A stretch of 9,396 bases of DNA from an uncultured Lacticaseibacillus sp. (GTDB lineage: Bacteria; Bacillota; Bacilli; Lactobacillales; Lactobacillaceae), in NCBI GenBank assembly GCA_934339215.1, contig CAKRHU010000043.1, positions 1-9,396 of the forward strand. The letters are read 5' to 3'. A program made the position numbers and the translations under genes. Below the pieces are notes generated by a model. It was not told where the DNA came from, ran no database searches, and saw only the letters and a list, made by a program, of their open reading frames with translations. Position 1 is the first letter of the stretch. Every line of letters starts with the position of its first letter. Below, piece by piece: positions 1-5,456 of this stretch.

Positions 1-39
1 AAAACGGAAGCTACCTGAAAATTTAGGCGCTTCCGTTTT
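1..39 (-). terminator. Rho-independent terminator of the 46-1467 gene
   Basis: An 11-bp perfect stem pairs 1-11 (AAAACGGAAGC) with 29-39 (GCTTCCGTTTT). A short CCT/AGG pairing lies inside the loop at 14-16 and 25-27. On the minus strand the stem ends in a run of T and lies 6 bases past the stop codon at 46-48. The A and T tracts on the two sides mean it could also stop plus-strand transcription entering from outside the window. Confidence 0.85.
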
Positions 40-45
40 TGTTAT

Positions 46-1467
46 TTATTTTGCATAAATTTTTTGTTGTGATTGCGCGGTTAAATCAGCCTCAACCGCC
101 ATGACCCCTTTAGGCATCCCCAGATATACCGTACCATCTTTAGCTAATACCATGCGGCCGGTATGCTGGATCTGCTTGTCATCGTCTGCATCGCCAGTTC
201 CATAATCTACTTCGACGTCATATAATGCATCGATAGTTTGGTCTTTGAAGTCATCGCCATCAGGCAGATTCAACTTGGCTTTCGTATCGGTCGCCTGTTG
301 CGTCAATTTTGGATCATGTGCATAGTCTTGCGTCGCGATCACCCAATCATAGAAATCTTGGGCAGTGGCAAACACTTCCGTCAATGGCTTGGCTTTGGGC
401 GCTTTGCCTTTAGTCACATCTACGCGCATCGCGTCTAACTGGGCTTTGGTGATGTCTTTAAAGAGGTTGCCGTGTTTGTCCCCATCGCGGCCAGTCATGG
501 TGTAATCCCCATTGCGCGAAATTTTAAGCGTGGCCATTTCATGCGCAGAAGGCCCTGCGCCTGTCAAATAAATGCCCCAAATGCTAGCATGAAAATGTGA
601 CTTGGTTTTGTCCACATATGCGGCAGAAAGATCTTTACCACCACTATAAGCAAAAAAGGCGCGGCGCTGTAATTCGGTGGGCGAAATCTTCTTGATATCT
701 TGGGCGTCGATGGCTTTTTGAACGCCTTGGATCAAGGTTTGATCCCCTTCTGCCAATTTCGGATAGGTCATTTGCTTCAAAAAGGCTTGGAAAGCTTTGA
801 GATCAGTTAAAGTCACCGCTGCTTTAAGCGTGCCGCCATTAGAGATCTTAGCGATCGCGTTTTTCAATTCGCCACGTTCTTTAAGTTGGGCTTCGCAAGT
901 GGTCAGCACTTTCGTCAGCGTTTGTTTCAACTCAGAATTTGTATCCGCGACTTTGAGTTTGGCTTTGGTGATCGCCGCTTGATCGGTATTTTCCACGATC
1001 ATCGCGGTGTCATCCACTTTCGTATCAAGGAGTGCTTCCGGCATCACCAAGGCATTGACGGCGTTGGTGGCTTTGCGGGCCTTTTGTAGCTGGCTTAAGT
1101 TGGTGGCCCGTTTTGCTTGCGCGACATCGAGTTGTTTCAGACGTTTGCGCGTCTGTGCAGTTGGTTTGGCGCGATAAGGCTTGACCTTGGCCAGTAACTT
1201 TTTACCCGAAGCGCTCAAGTTGTTCAATTGTTGAGCCGTAGTGCTGGTTTTGATATACACATTAGGCTTGGCCCAACGTTTAGCGACTGCGGCATCAAGC
1301 TTATGGCTTGTTGTTTCGGCAGTTTTCAGTGCCTGATCGACTTTGGCGGCAGCAAGTTGTTGCGTATGGTTGTGCCACAACCCGATGGCGACTAAAATCA
1401 CCACCACAATTAGTGCCACTATACTCCCCCAAAAACCTTTTGGATCTGCCTGGACCCACTTTTTCAT
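46..1467 (-). CDS. Membrane-anchored extracellular protein of unknown function
   Basis: The gene encodes 473 residues. A short basic N-terminus (MKKWVQADPK) precedes one strongly hydrophobic segment at about residues 13-31, so the likely topology is N-inside with a large extracellular domain. No lipobox cysteine is present; the only cysteine is Cys191. Residues 35-135 are rich in Lys, Ala and Gln and look helical or coiled-coil. Residues 133-210 faintly resemble the small helical repeats annotated as Cry1Ac domain D-VI-related in Gram-positive surface proteins, which I treat as weak. The C-terminal part, about 265-473, is more globular, with a DYTMTGRDGD stretch near residue 321 and a final beta-like segment around 435-460. 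The start is supported by AAGGGAG on the minus strand about 8 bases upstream. It appears monocistronic, with terminators on both sides. I do not recognise a function; a cell-envelope role is inferred from topology only. Confidence 0.85.
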   Translation of the reverse strand: MKKWVQADPKGFWGSIVALIVVVILVAIGLWHNHTQQLAAAKVDQALKTAETTSHKLDAAVAKRWAKPNVYIKTSTTAQQLNNLSASGKKLLAKVKPYRAKPTAQTRKRLKQLDVAQAKRATNLSQLQKARKATNAVNALVMPEALLDTKVDDTAMIVENTDQAAITKAKLKVADTNSELKQTLTKVLTTCEAQLKERGELKNAIAKISNGGTLKAAVTLTDLKAFQAFLKQMTYPKLAEGDQTLIQGVQKAIDAQDIKKISPTELQRRAFFAYSGGKDLSAAYVDKTKSHFHASIWGIYLTGAGPSAHEMATLKISRNGDYTMTGRDGDKHGNLFKDITKAQLDAMRVDVTKGKAPKAKPLTEVFATAQDFYDWVIATQDYAHDPKLTQQATDTKAKLNLPDGDDFKDQTIDALYDVEVDYGTGDADDDKQIQHTGRMVLAKDGTVYLGMPKGVMAVEADLTAQSQQKIYAK

Positions 1468-1498
1468 TTTCCCAAACTCCCTTTTATTCGATACTTCT

Positions 1499-1525
1499 AT
1501 TAAACCATGCCAACTAACGATTCAA
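1499..1525 (-). promoter_or_regulatory. Candidate promoter for the 46-1467 gene
   Basis: On the minus strand TTGAAT (plus 1520-1525) is followed after 15 bases by TTTAAT (plus 1499-1504), which is preceded by TGG. The position between the upstream terminator and the start codon is right, but the spacing is short. An alternative -35 TTGGCA lies a little further downstream. Low certainty. Confidence 0.35.
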
Positions 1526-1536
1526 TACGCTTACAC

Positions 1537-1571
1537 AAAAATAAGCCAAGTCATGATCGACTTCGCTTATT
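1537..1571 (-). terminator. Terminator of the HMA/Dps operon
   Basis: A 13-bp stem with a single C-C mismatch pairs 1540-1552 with 1559-1571 around the loop ATGATC. On the minus strand it is followed by five T (plus 1537-1541), the expected layout for stopping transcription coming from the Dps-like gene. It separates that operon from the membrane-protein gene downstream. Confidence 0.8.
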
Positions 1572-1652
1572 CTCGATTCGCAAGCCCAAACACAATGGGC
1601 GGATTTTATTAACGGGTCAGCAAAACTTTTGGGGACTGGCCGAGGGATTTAA

Positions 1653-2207
1653 TTAATCTTCGTCATCATCATCGTCTTCTTCAACTAAACCTTCCCAAGC
1701 AGTTTTGCCGAGGAATGCTTGCAACTGACGGATGTTGCGATTATTTTCGCCACGTAACTTAGTCAAAGCCTGCGCCATTGCAGGACGATCTTCACGCTCT
1801 GCCAATTTGATGGCACGATCGATGAACAAGTTGGCAAACGTTAAATCATGTGCCGTGGTATCCACCATATCAACGGCTGATTCATACTTCAAACGGCCGT
1901 CTTCTTCAACTTTGGTGTAGCGGGTATATTCATCGACAGTTGATGGTGGTAATTGGTTTTCATCCAACAACACGTCGGCTAAGTCGTCGAGTTGGGCGCG
2001 GTTTTGGGCGATCAAGTCGCGATACACTTGTTGCAGTTGGAAAGCTTGTGGGCCTTTAACAAACCAGAGAATTTGATGATACTTGACGTCTAAATACCAC
2101 ATATTGGCGACGATATGGCCGGTCATCGCCCCAGCAGTGGGCTTGTGATGATCGATATCGGCTTGTTTGATTTCTGCTTGATATTTGGCTTCGATTGCTT
2201 CGGACAT
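1653..2207 (-). CDS. dps: Dps-like ferritin-family protein with degenerate ferroxidase site
   Basis: The protein has 184 residues from ATG at 2207, chosen because AGGAGG lies 9 bases upstream; the longer open frame back to 2315 has no such site and runs into the preceding gene. Dps features are the segment YHQILWFVKGP (residues 43-53), LDDLADVLL (73-81) and the C-terminal QAFLGKTAW (163-171). Aligned from memory with Listeria innocua Dps, the intersubunit iron ligands become His31 to Leu47, His43 to Gln59, Asp47 to Arg63, Asp58 to Asp74 (kept) and Glu62 to Asp78. Iron oxidation by the classical site is therefore doubtful. Dps proteins form 12-mers that store iron and protect DNA. The tail ends in an acidic run (residues 176-184). 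It follows the HMA gene by 16 bases and is probably co-transcribed, suggesting metal or oxidative stress protection. Confidence 0.88.
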   Translation of the reverse strand: MSEAIEAKYQAEIKQADIDHHKPTAGAMTGHIVANMWYLDVKYHQILWFVKGPQAFQLQQVYRDLIAQNRAQLDDLADVLLDENQLPPSTVDEYTRYTKVEEDGRLKYESAVDMVDTTAHDLTFANLFIDRAIKLAEREDRPAMAQALTKLRGENNRNIRQLQAFLGKTAWEGLVEEDDDDDED

Positions 2208-2223
2208 GGGATGATTCCTCCTA

Positions 2224-2454
2224 TTAAAGATCTTTGACTTTGGTTTTTTGGACTTCGTAGCCGAGCTTGGTGACCACATCCGTGAGTTGTTCGGCAGAAT
2301 TCTTGGTGTCGTCAAATTCTGCTTTTACTTTGGCGGCGTTGAACAAGACTTTAACGTTGTCGACACCAGGTTGTTGTTTCACAGCGGATTCAATTTTGGT
2401 TAAGCAAGATGGGCAAGTTAACGCGTCCAGTTGCATCGTGATTTTTTTACTCAT
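2224..2454 (-). CDS. HMA-domain metal-binding protein (CopZ-like chaperone)
   Basis: This 76-residue protein is a single heavy-metal-associated domain. The metal site is CPSC (Cys14 and Cys17) in LTCPSC; the usual GMTCxxC context has Ala-Leu in place of Gly-Met. The babbab fold is visible: KITMQLD strand, IESAVKQQPG helix, VDNVKVLFNAAKVKAEF strands, a second helix around 54-64, and GYEVQ near the end. Such small cytosolic proteins carry Cu(I) or another soft metal to a P-type ATPase or repressor. No ATPase gene lies in this window. AAGGGAG on the minus strand, 9 bases before the ATG, supports the start. It is the first gene of an operon with the Dps-like gene. Copper is the most likely ligand by family, but the exact metal is inference. 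Confidence 0.9.
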   Translation of the reverse strand: MSKKITMQLDALTCPSCLTKIESAVKQQPGVDNVKVLFNAAKVKAEFDDTKNSAEQLTDVVTKLGYEVQKTKVKDL

Positions 2455-2475
2455 GTTGATGACTCCCTTCGTTTG

Positions 2476-2494
2476 ATTACAAATACAGTGTAAT
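2476..2494. promoter_or_regulatory. 19-bp dyad, candidate operator upstream of the HMA gene
   Basis: ATTACA and TGTAAT form a perfect 6-bp inverted repeat with 7 bases between. Nested inside is TACA-G-TGTA (2484-2492), which resembles the CopY-type cop box TACANNTGTA but with one central base instead of two. On the minus strand the dyad lies about 20-40 bases before the start codon, where it would cover a promoter -10 region. A metal-responsive operator is inferred. Confidence 0.5.
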
Positions 2495-2513
2495 TCGGTT
2501 TCACCAAATAGTT

Positions 2514-2547
2514 CTTGATCTATATCAAGTTTGCGTCAAGTTTTGAC
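2514..2547. promoter_or_regulatory. Two adjacent inverted repeats plus 11-bp-spaced direct repeat
   Basis: CTTGAT-CTAT-ATCAAG (2514-2529) and GTCAA-GTT-TTGAC (2535-2547) are both perfect inverted repeats. TCAAGTTT occurs at 2525-2532 and again at 2536-2543, exactly 11 bases apart, about one helical turn. They sit between the divergent HMA and aminotransferase genes. Regulator binding is inferred; no regulator gene is present in the window. Confidence 0.4.
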
Positions 2548-2571
2548 AAATTTCTTCAAAACCGCCACACT
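2543..2571 (+). promoter_or_regulatory. Candidate promoter for the aminotransferase
   Basis: A consensus -35 TTGACA (2543-2548) is followed after 17 bases by CACACT (2566-2571), which matches the -10 consensus at only three of six positions. The -35 overlaps the GTCAA/TTGAC dyad, so a protein bound there could control it. Confidence 0.35.
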
Positions 2572-2604
2572 GAATGCAACACGTTGACAAAAGGAGATTT
2601 TTGC

Positions 2605-3756
2605 ATGAACCCAGCCCTTGATCACATTGCGATTTCTGGCATTCGCCGCTTTAACGACGCGGTGGCCGGCATCCCTGATATGGTGCGCTTAACGTTAGGC
2701 GAGCCCGATTTCAACACCCCTGACCATATTAAACAAGCGGCCATCAAAGCCATCGATGACGACCAGTCTCACTACACCGCAAACGCCGGTGATCCACGCT
2801 TGCGCGCAGCCGTGGCAAAAACTTGGCATGATAAATATGCGGTCGATTATCGCGCCGAGGATGAAATTCTGGTCACAGTCGGTGCCACTGAAGCCATCGC
2901 CATCGCGTTGCAAGGCTTGTTTGCGCCAGGTGATGCGGTGTTAGTGCCAGCGCCAGTTTATCCGGGTTATATTCCTTTATTGACGCTTAATCACATCAAA
3001 CCGATCATTATCGACACGCGTGCGAATGACTTTTCACTGACACCTGACATGATCGATCAAACCATTGCCAACCATCCTGATGATCATATTGCTGGGATCA
3101 TTTTGAATTACCCGAATAATCCCACTGGCATCACTTATGACGCTGAACAACTTCAAGCCTTGGCTCGGACCTGTGTCGCGCATGATTTGATGATTTTAGC
3201 AGATGAAATTTATGCGGAGCTAACTTATGGCGCGCCACATGTTTCGATTGCTAAGTACGCTTGGGCCAACACGGTGATTATTTCCGGCTTATCCAAGTCC
3301 CACGCGATGACTGGTTGGCGGATCGGTTTCCTACTTGCACCGGCTAAAATCACCCAAGCCTTGAAAAAAATCCATCAATATACGGTTACCGCAGCGACCA
3401 CTGTGGCCCAAATCGCTGGGATCGAAGCTTTGGAACATGGTCAAGACGATGGCGCCGAAATGCGCGTGATCTATCAACAACGCCGAGACTACTTATTAAA
3501 GGCCTTGCAGGAAATCGGTTTTTCTGCAATCGATCCGCAAGGCGCCTTTTACTTATTTGCCAAACTCCCTGAACGCTTTGCCCAAGATTCCGAGAAATTC
3601 TGTACCGACTTGGCCAAAGCCGACCGTTTGGCGATTATTCCTGGCACTGCCTTTGGTGAAGTGGGCCAAGGGTATGTGCGGATGAGTTATGCAGCCAGTG
3701 AGGAGAATTTGCATCAAGCCGTTGAACGATTGACGCATTTCGTTACCACGCATTAA
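2605..3756 (+). CDS. patA: PLP-dependent class I/II aminotransferase, PatA/AraT-like
   Basis: The 383-residue protein starts at ATG 2605, with AAGGAG 8 bases upstream; the open frame runs back to 2515 but that part lacks a ribosome site and family similarity. It is a fold-type I aminotransferase. Visible landmarks are SGIRRF near residue 11, LGEPDFNTP (31-39), GATEAI (93-98), NYPNNPTG (168-175) with Asn172, LADEIY (198-203) with Asp200 for the PLP ring nitrogen, SGLSKSHAMTGWRIG (227-241) with the Schiff-base Lys231, and Arg359 in GYVRMSYA for the substrate carboxylate. It closely resembles Bacillus subtilis PatA, assigned to N-acetyl-diaminopimelate transamination, and lactobacillar aromatic aminotransferases. 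It acts in the cytosol on amino acids, probably with 2-oxoglutarate. The family is certain; the substrate is not. No biosynthetic genes flank it, so context does not decide. Confidence 0.93.
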   Translation: MNPALDHIAISGIRRFNDAVAGIPDMVRLTLGEPDFNTPDHIKQAAIKAIDDDQSHYTANAGDPRLRAAVAKTWHDKYAVDYRAEDEILVTVGATEAIAIALQGLFAPGDAVLVPAPVYPGYIPLLTLNHIKPIIIDTRANDFSLTPDMIDQTIANHPDDHIAGIILNYPNNPTGITYDAEQLQALARTCVAHDLMILADEIYAELTYGAPHVSIAKYAWANTVIISGLSKSHAMTGWRIGFLLAPAKITQALKKIHQYTVTAATTVAQIAGIEALEHGQDDGAEMRVIYQQRRDYLLKALQEIGFSAIDPQGAFYLFAKLPERFAQDSEKFCTDLAKADRLAIIPGTAFGEVGQGYVRMSYAASEENLHQAVERLTHFVTTH

Positions 3757-3794
3757 GGTGACTTTGGTTAAACATAAATCGATTAGCATAAAAA

Positions 3795-3851
3795 TTCTTA
3801 AAACCTTTGTTCATTAATTTGATTGAACCCACATCGACCATCTTTTAAGAA
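3795..3851. repeat. Nested inverted repeats in the convergent spacer
   Basis: TTCTTAAAA (3795-3803) pairs perfectly with TTTTAAGAA (3843-3851), enclosing GTTCA (3809-3813) paired with TGAAC (3824-3828). There is no T-run after it, so it is not a standard terminator. Together with the hairpin at 3901 it accounts for most of the 200-base spacer 3757-3958, in which I see no gene. Confidence 0.4.
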
Positions 3852-3900
3852 CATTGTACAAATACGGTTATTATATTTCGCAGAACCATAATACAGCCAA

Positions 3901-3942
3901 AACAAGCTTCGAGCCTCACACTTGCGAGATTCGAAGCTTGTT
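3901..3942 (-). terminator. Hairpin terminator of the FMN reductase remnant
   Basis: A 12-bp perfect stem (AACAAGCTTCGA at 3901-3912 with TCGAAGCTTGTT at 3931-3942) is extended inside by CTC/GAG (3915-3917, 3926-3928). On the minus strand the stem runs into TTTTGG, a short T tract. It lies 16 bases past the stop at 3959 and may also stop plus-strand transcription from the aminotransferase, which has no other evident terminator. Confidence 0.65.
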
Positions 3943-3958
3943 AATTAATGCCGTTGGA

Positions 3959-4558
3959 TTATTCCAGTGGTTGATAAGGATTGGCCTTCAAGACTTGCGC
4001 ATAGAATTCAATGTCGTGGAAAGCTTCAGCCAACCGGCGCGCGAAGTGATCGCTGTTGTCAGCGTCAGCGTTAAGCGCGCCTGCAGTCGTGAAGTTGTCA
4101 TCGCAGCTCCACAAAAGCGCTGGCGTTGGCAAGACCATCAGCTTTAACATCCGCAACACGTTGACCATGCTTTCCGCTGCCAACATGCCGCCATCAGAGT
4201 AATGCGAATAAGTGATGATCTGGACGGGTTTGTTGGCGACTTCTGGGCCGACATAATCCAAGGTATTCTTCAAAGCACCAGTCATCGCGTGGTCATATTC
4301 AGGGCTCATGATAATGTATCCGTCTTGGGCTTTCAACGCATCCAACCACTTTTGTTCAGCGGCGCTTAAGTTCGTCAAAGGCATCGCTAAAGGCGTTTCT
4401 GGGTGGTCGTACAGCGGCAGCGGATAATCGCGTAAATCAAGCTATGAATAGTGGACTTCCGGCGTATCCGTATAGCGCTGGCGTAAGTATGCAAAAATCT
4501 TGGCGCCCAGCAATGGCTTGCGAGTTGTGCCTAAGATAATCCCGATGTTAAGTGTCAA
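3959..4558 (-). pseudogene. NADPH-dependent FMN reductase gene split by an in-frame TAG
   Basis: Reading from TTG at 4558, with AGGAGG about 7 bases upstream, the frame gives MTLNIGIILGTTRKPLLGAK and continues for 38 residues. It then meets TAG (plus CTA at 4442-4444) and resumes in the same frame with LDLRDYPLPLYDHPETP, running uninterrupted to the stop at 3959. Ignoring the TAG, the product is 198 residues, the normal size of this family. Flavodoxin-fold landmarks are present on both sides: the FMN phosphate loop GTTRKP near residue 10, and SPEYDHAMTGALKNTLDY after the stop, matching the family PEYNxxxxGALKNxLD motif. These enzymes reduce FMN or quinone-like compounds with NAD(P)H. One base change explains the break, so it is recent inactivation or a sequencing error. 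Restart at ATG 4384 would give 141 residues lacking the FMN phosphate loop and is unlikely to work. Confidence 0.85.
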
Positions 4559-4606
4559 AGTATTCCCTCCTAAAATTCAAGCTCCTTTTAATTTAGCGCA
4601 GCAAAA

Positions 4607-4635
4607 TACTTATCACAAGTTAGTGGGTATCGCAA
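4607..4635 (-). promoter_or_regulatory. Candidate promoter for the FMN reductase gene
   Basis: On the minus strand TTGCGA (plus 4630-4635) and TAAGTA (plus 4607-4612) are separated by 17 bases, about 50 bases ahead of the TTG start. The promoter appears intact although the gene is interrupted. Confidence 0.5.
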
Positions 4636-4644
4636 AATAGGCTT

Positions 4645-4664
4645 AATGATTGACCAGAATCATT
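4645..4664. promoter_or_regulatory. Perfect 7-6-7 dyad between divergent promoters
   Basis: AATGATT (4645-4651) and AATCATT (4658-4664) are perfect reverse complements separated by GACCAG. The 20-bp element lies 9 bases upstream of the reductase -35 and 17 bases upstream of the -35 of the plus-strand gene, a typical place for a shared operator. Repressor identity is unknown. Confidence 0.5.
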
Positions 4665-4681
4665 GCCCTTTGTGTAAGCGG

Positions 4682-4710
4682 TTGCCTAGTGTACGCCATT
4701 TCGCTACACT
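4682..4710 (+). promoter_or_regulatory. Promoter of the 84-residue unknown gene
   Basis: TTGCCT (4682-4687) and TACACT (4705-4710) are spaced by the optimal 17 bases, about 50 bases before the start codon. The expected transcript would begin near 4717 and carry a short leader. Confidence 0.65.
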
Positions 4711-4717
4711 TTAATTA

Positions 4718-4736
4718 GAAAAGCACGCGGCTTTTC
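4718..4736 (+). other. 5' leader hairpin before the ribosome binding site
   Basis: GAAAAGC (4718-4724) pairs perfectly with GCTTTTC (4730-4736) around the loop ACGCG. It would be at the very 5' end of the predicted transcript and ends 8 bases before the AAAGGAGG ribosome site. A role in mRNA stability is possible; the T run is too short for a convincing terminator. Confidence 0.4.
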
Positions 4737-4759
4737 AAACAGGCAAAGGAGGAATTGTG

Positions 4760-5014
4760 ATGAGCACAATCTTACCACCAGAAGAACGTACCGGGATCCC
4801 TGGCGACACCTTGATCACGGAAACACCAGAAGCGGGCCGAGCTTTAGCAATGTTAATTGCGCGGCATACCGTACACCAGATCCAACCTGACCTTGACGTG
4901 TTAAAAGCCGGCCGCCCAGATTATGCCAGCGATGCGCGGGCATTGACTGCCGCAGCGCAAGTGGTCGCCATTGAATTTCAAACGATTGCCGCTGCCAACA
5001 ATTACTGGCGTTAG
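4760..5014 (+). CDS. Small conserved-looking protein of unknown function
   Basis: The gene encodes 84 residues starting MSTILPPEERTG. GTG at 4757 directly precedes ATG at 4760; the ATG is preferred because AAAGGAGG (4745-4752) is 7 bases from it and only 4 from the GTG. The protein is soluble, with no signal peptide, membrane segment or cysteine. A Pro/Gly-rich first 25 residues is followed by predicted helices at about 24-37 (EAGRALAMLIARH), 40-50 and 56-80 (an Ala-rich helix ending AANNYWR). It is monocistronic, with its own promoter and a strong terminator, and its codon use resembles its neighbours, which supports a real gene. I do not recognise the family and propose no function. Confidence 0.75.
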   Translation: MSTILPPEERTGIPGDTLITETPEAGRALAMLIARHTVHQIQPDLDVLKAGRPDYASDARALTAAAQVVAIEFQTIAAANNYWR

Positions 5015-5020
5015 TCGTCA

Positions 5021-5047
5021 AGCCGCACCAATGGTGTGCGGCTTTTT
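5021..5047 (+). terminator. Terminator of the 84-residue unknown gene
   Basis: AGCCGCAC (5021-5028) pairs perfectly with GTGCGGCT (5036-5043) around a 7-base loop and is followed by five T (5043-5047). It begins 6 bases past the stop codon. Confidence 0.9.
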
Positions 5048-5109
5048 GATAGCAGAAATACGATAGTAAAAAGGATTAAATTTGTTATCTAAAGTAAGTG
5101 TTTCGGCGT

Positions 5110-5128
5110 ATGCTTAAGTTGTAAGCAT
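5110..5128. promoter_or_regulatory. Perfect 7-5-7 dyad upstream of the Cys-rich operon
   Basis: ATGCTTA (5110-5116) and TAAGCAT (5122-5128) are perfect reverse complements around AGTTG. The element lies 29 bases ahead of the first start codon of the operon, overlapping the probable promoter or transcript start. No convincing -35/-10 pair could be fixed in 5048-5157. An operator or a leader hairpin are both possible. Confidence 0.45.
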
Positions 5129-5157
5129 TAATGGGTTAACGATCGGGAGGGATTAGC

Positions 5158-5442
5158 ATGATTGAATATTATTTGATCAATAACCAAGATTACTTTGCGG
5201 CAGGCTACACCGTCAGCCGCGATTTAGCTTATGTCGACACCACCGGCGGCTTAGAAACCGCGGCGAGCTTCAAAGCCAACACTGCCGCAGAAGCCAAAGC
5301 GGCACTGTATGCCCAAGTGCTCGCCCACCCCGCAGCACAAAGCGAACGGCAGACCTTGACCGACGCTGATAAAACTCGTTTAACCGATAAGTTAGATGCA
5401 GACTTTGAAGTGATCGGTACTGCCGATTTAGCCAGTTGTTAA
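5158..5442 (+). CDS. 94-residue unknown protein, first gene of the Cys-rich operon
   Basis: The protein begins MIEYYLINNQDYFAAGYTVS; GGGAGG about 7 bases before the ATG supports the start. It has no signal peptide or membrane segment. The first half looks like beta structure rich in Tyr (residues 1-30), with an Asp-Thr-Thr-Gly-Gly turn at 27-31. An Ala-rich helix follows at about 41-57 (TAAEAKAALYAQVLAHP), and a second charged helix at about 67-80. Its only cysteine is the last residue, Cys94. Its TAA (5440-5442) overlaps the ribosome site of the next gene, so the two are almost certainly co-transcribed and perhaps translationally coupled. I do not recognise the family. Partnership with the Cys-rich protein is inferred from the operon only. 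Confidence 0.78.
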   Translation: MIEYYLINNQDYFAAGYTVSRDLAYVDTTGGLETAASFKANTAAEAKAALYAQVLAHPAAQSERQTLTDADKTRLTDKLDADFEVIGTADLASC

Positions 5443-5456
5443 AGGAGGCAAGGACA

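Noticed and set aside
1584..1600. GCCCA/TGGGC hairpin as a second terminator
   Set aside because: The stem is only 5 bp with a 7-base loop and no T tract; the stronger hairpin at 1540-1571 explains termination.
2208..2315. N-terminal extension of the Dps-like frame by 36 residues
   Set aside because: It overlaps the end of the HMA gene, is basic and unlike Dps N-termini, and has no ribosome site, whereas ATG 2207 has AGGAGG at good spacing.
2584..2589. Second TTGACA as a -35 box of the aminotransferase
   Set aside because: It is only 16 bases ahead of the start codon and overlaps the region before the ribosome site, leaving no room for a -10 and leader.
2515..2604. Longer aminotransferase start at 2515
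   Set aside because: This stretch contains the candidate promoter and dyads, shows no family similarity, and ATG 2605 has AAGGAG 8 bases upstream.
3854..4147. Plus-strand open frame of 97 residues over the reductase remnant
   Set aside because: It crosses the terminator hairpin and lies antisense to a recognisable flavodoxin-fold sequence, and has no ribosome site.
3959..4384. A complete short 141-residue FMN reductase starting at 4384
   Set aside because: The same frame upstream encodes the missing FMN phosphate loop with its own ribosome site and promoter; 4384 lacks a ribosome site. An interrupted gene explains this better.
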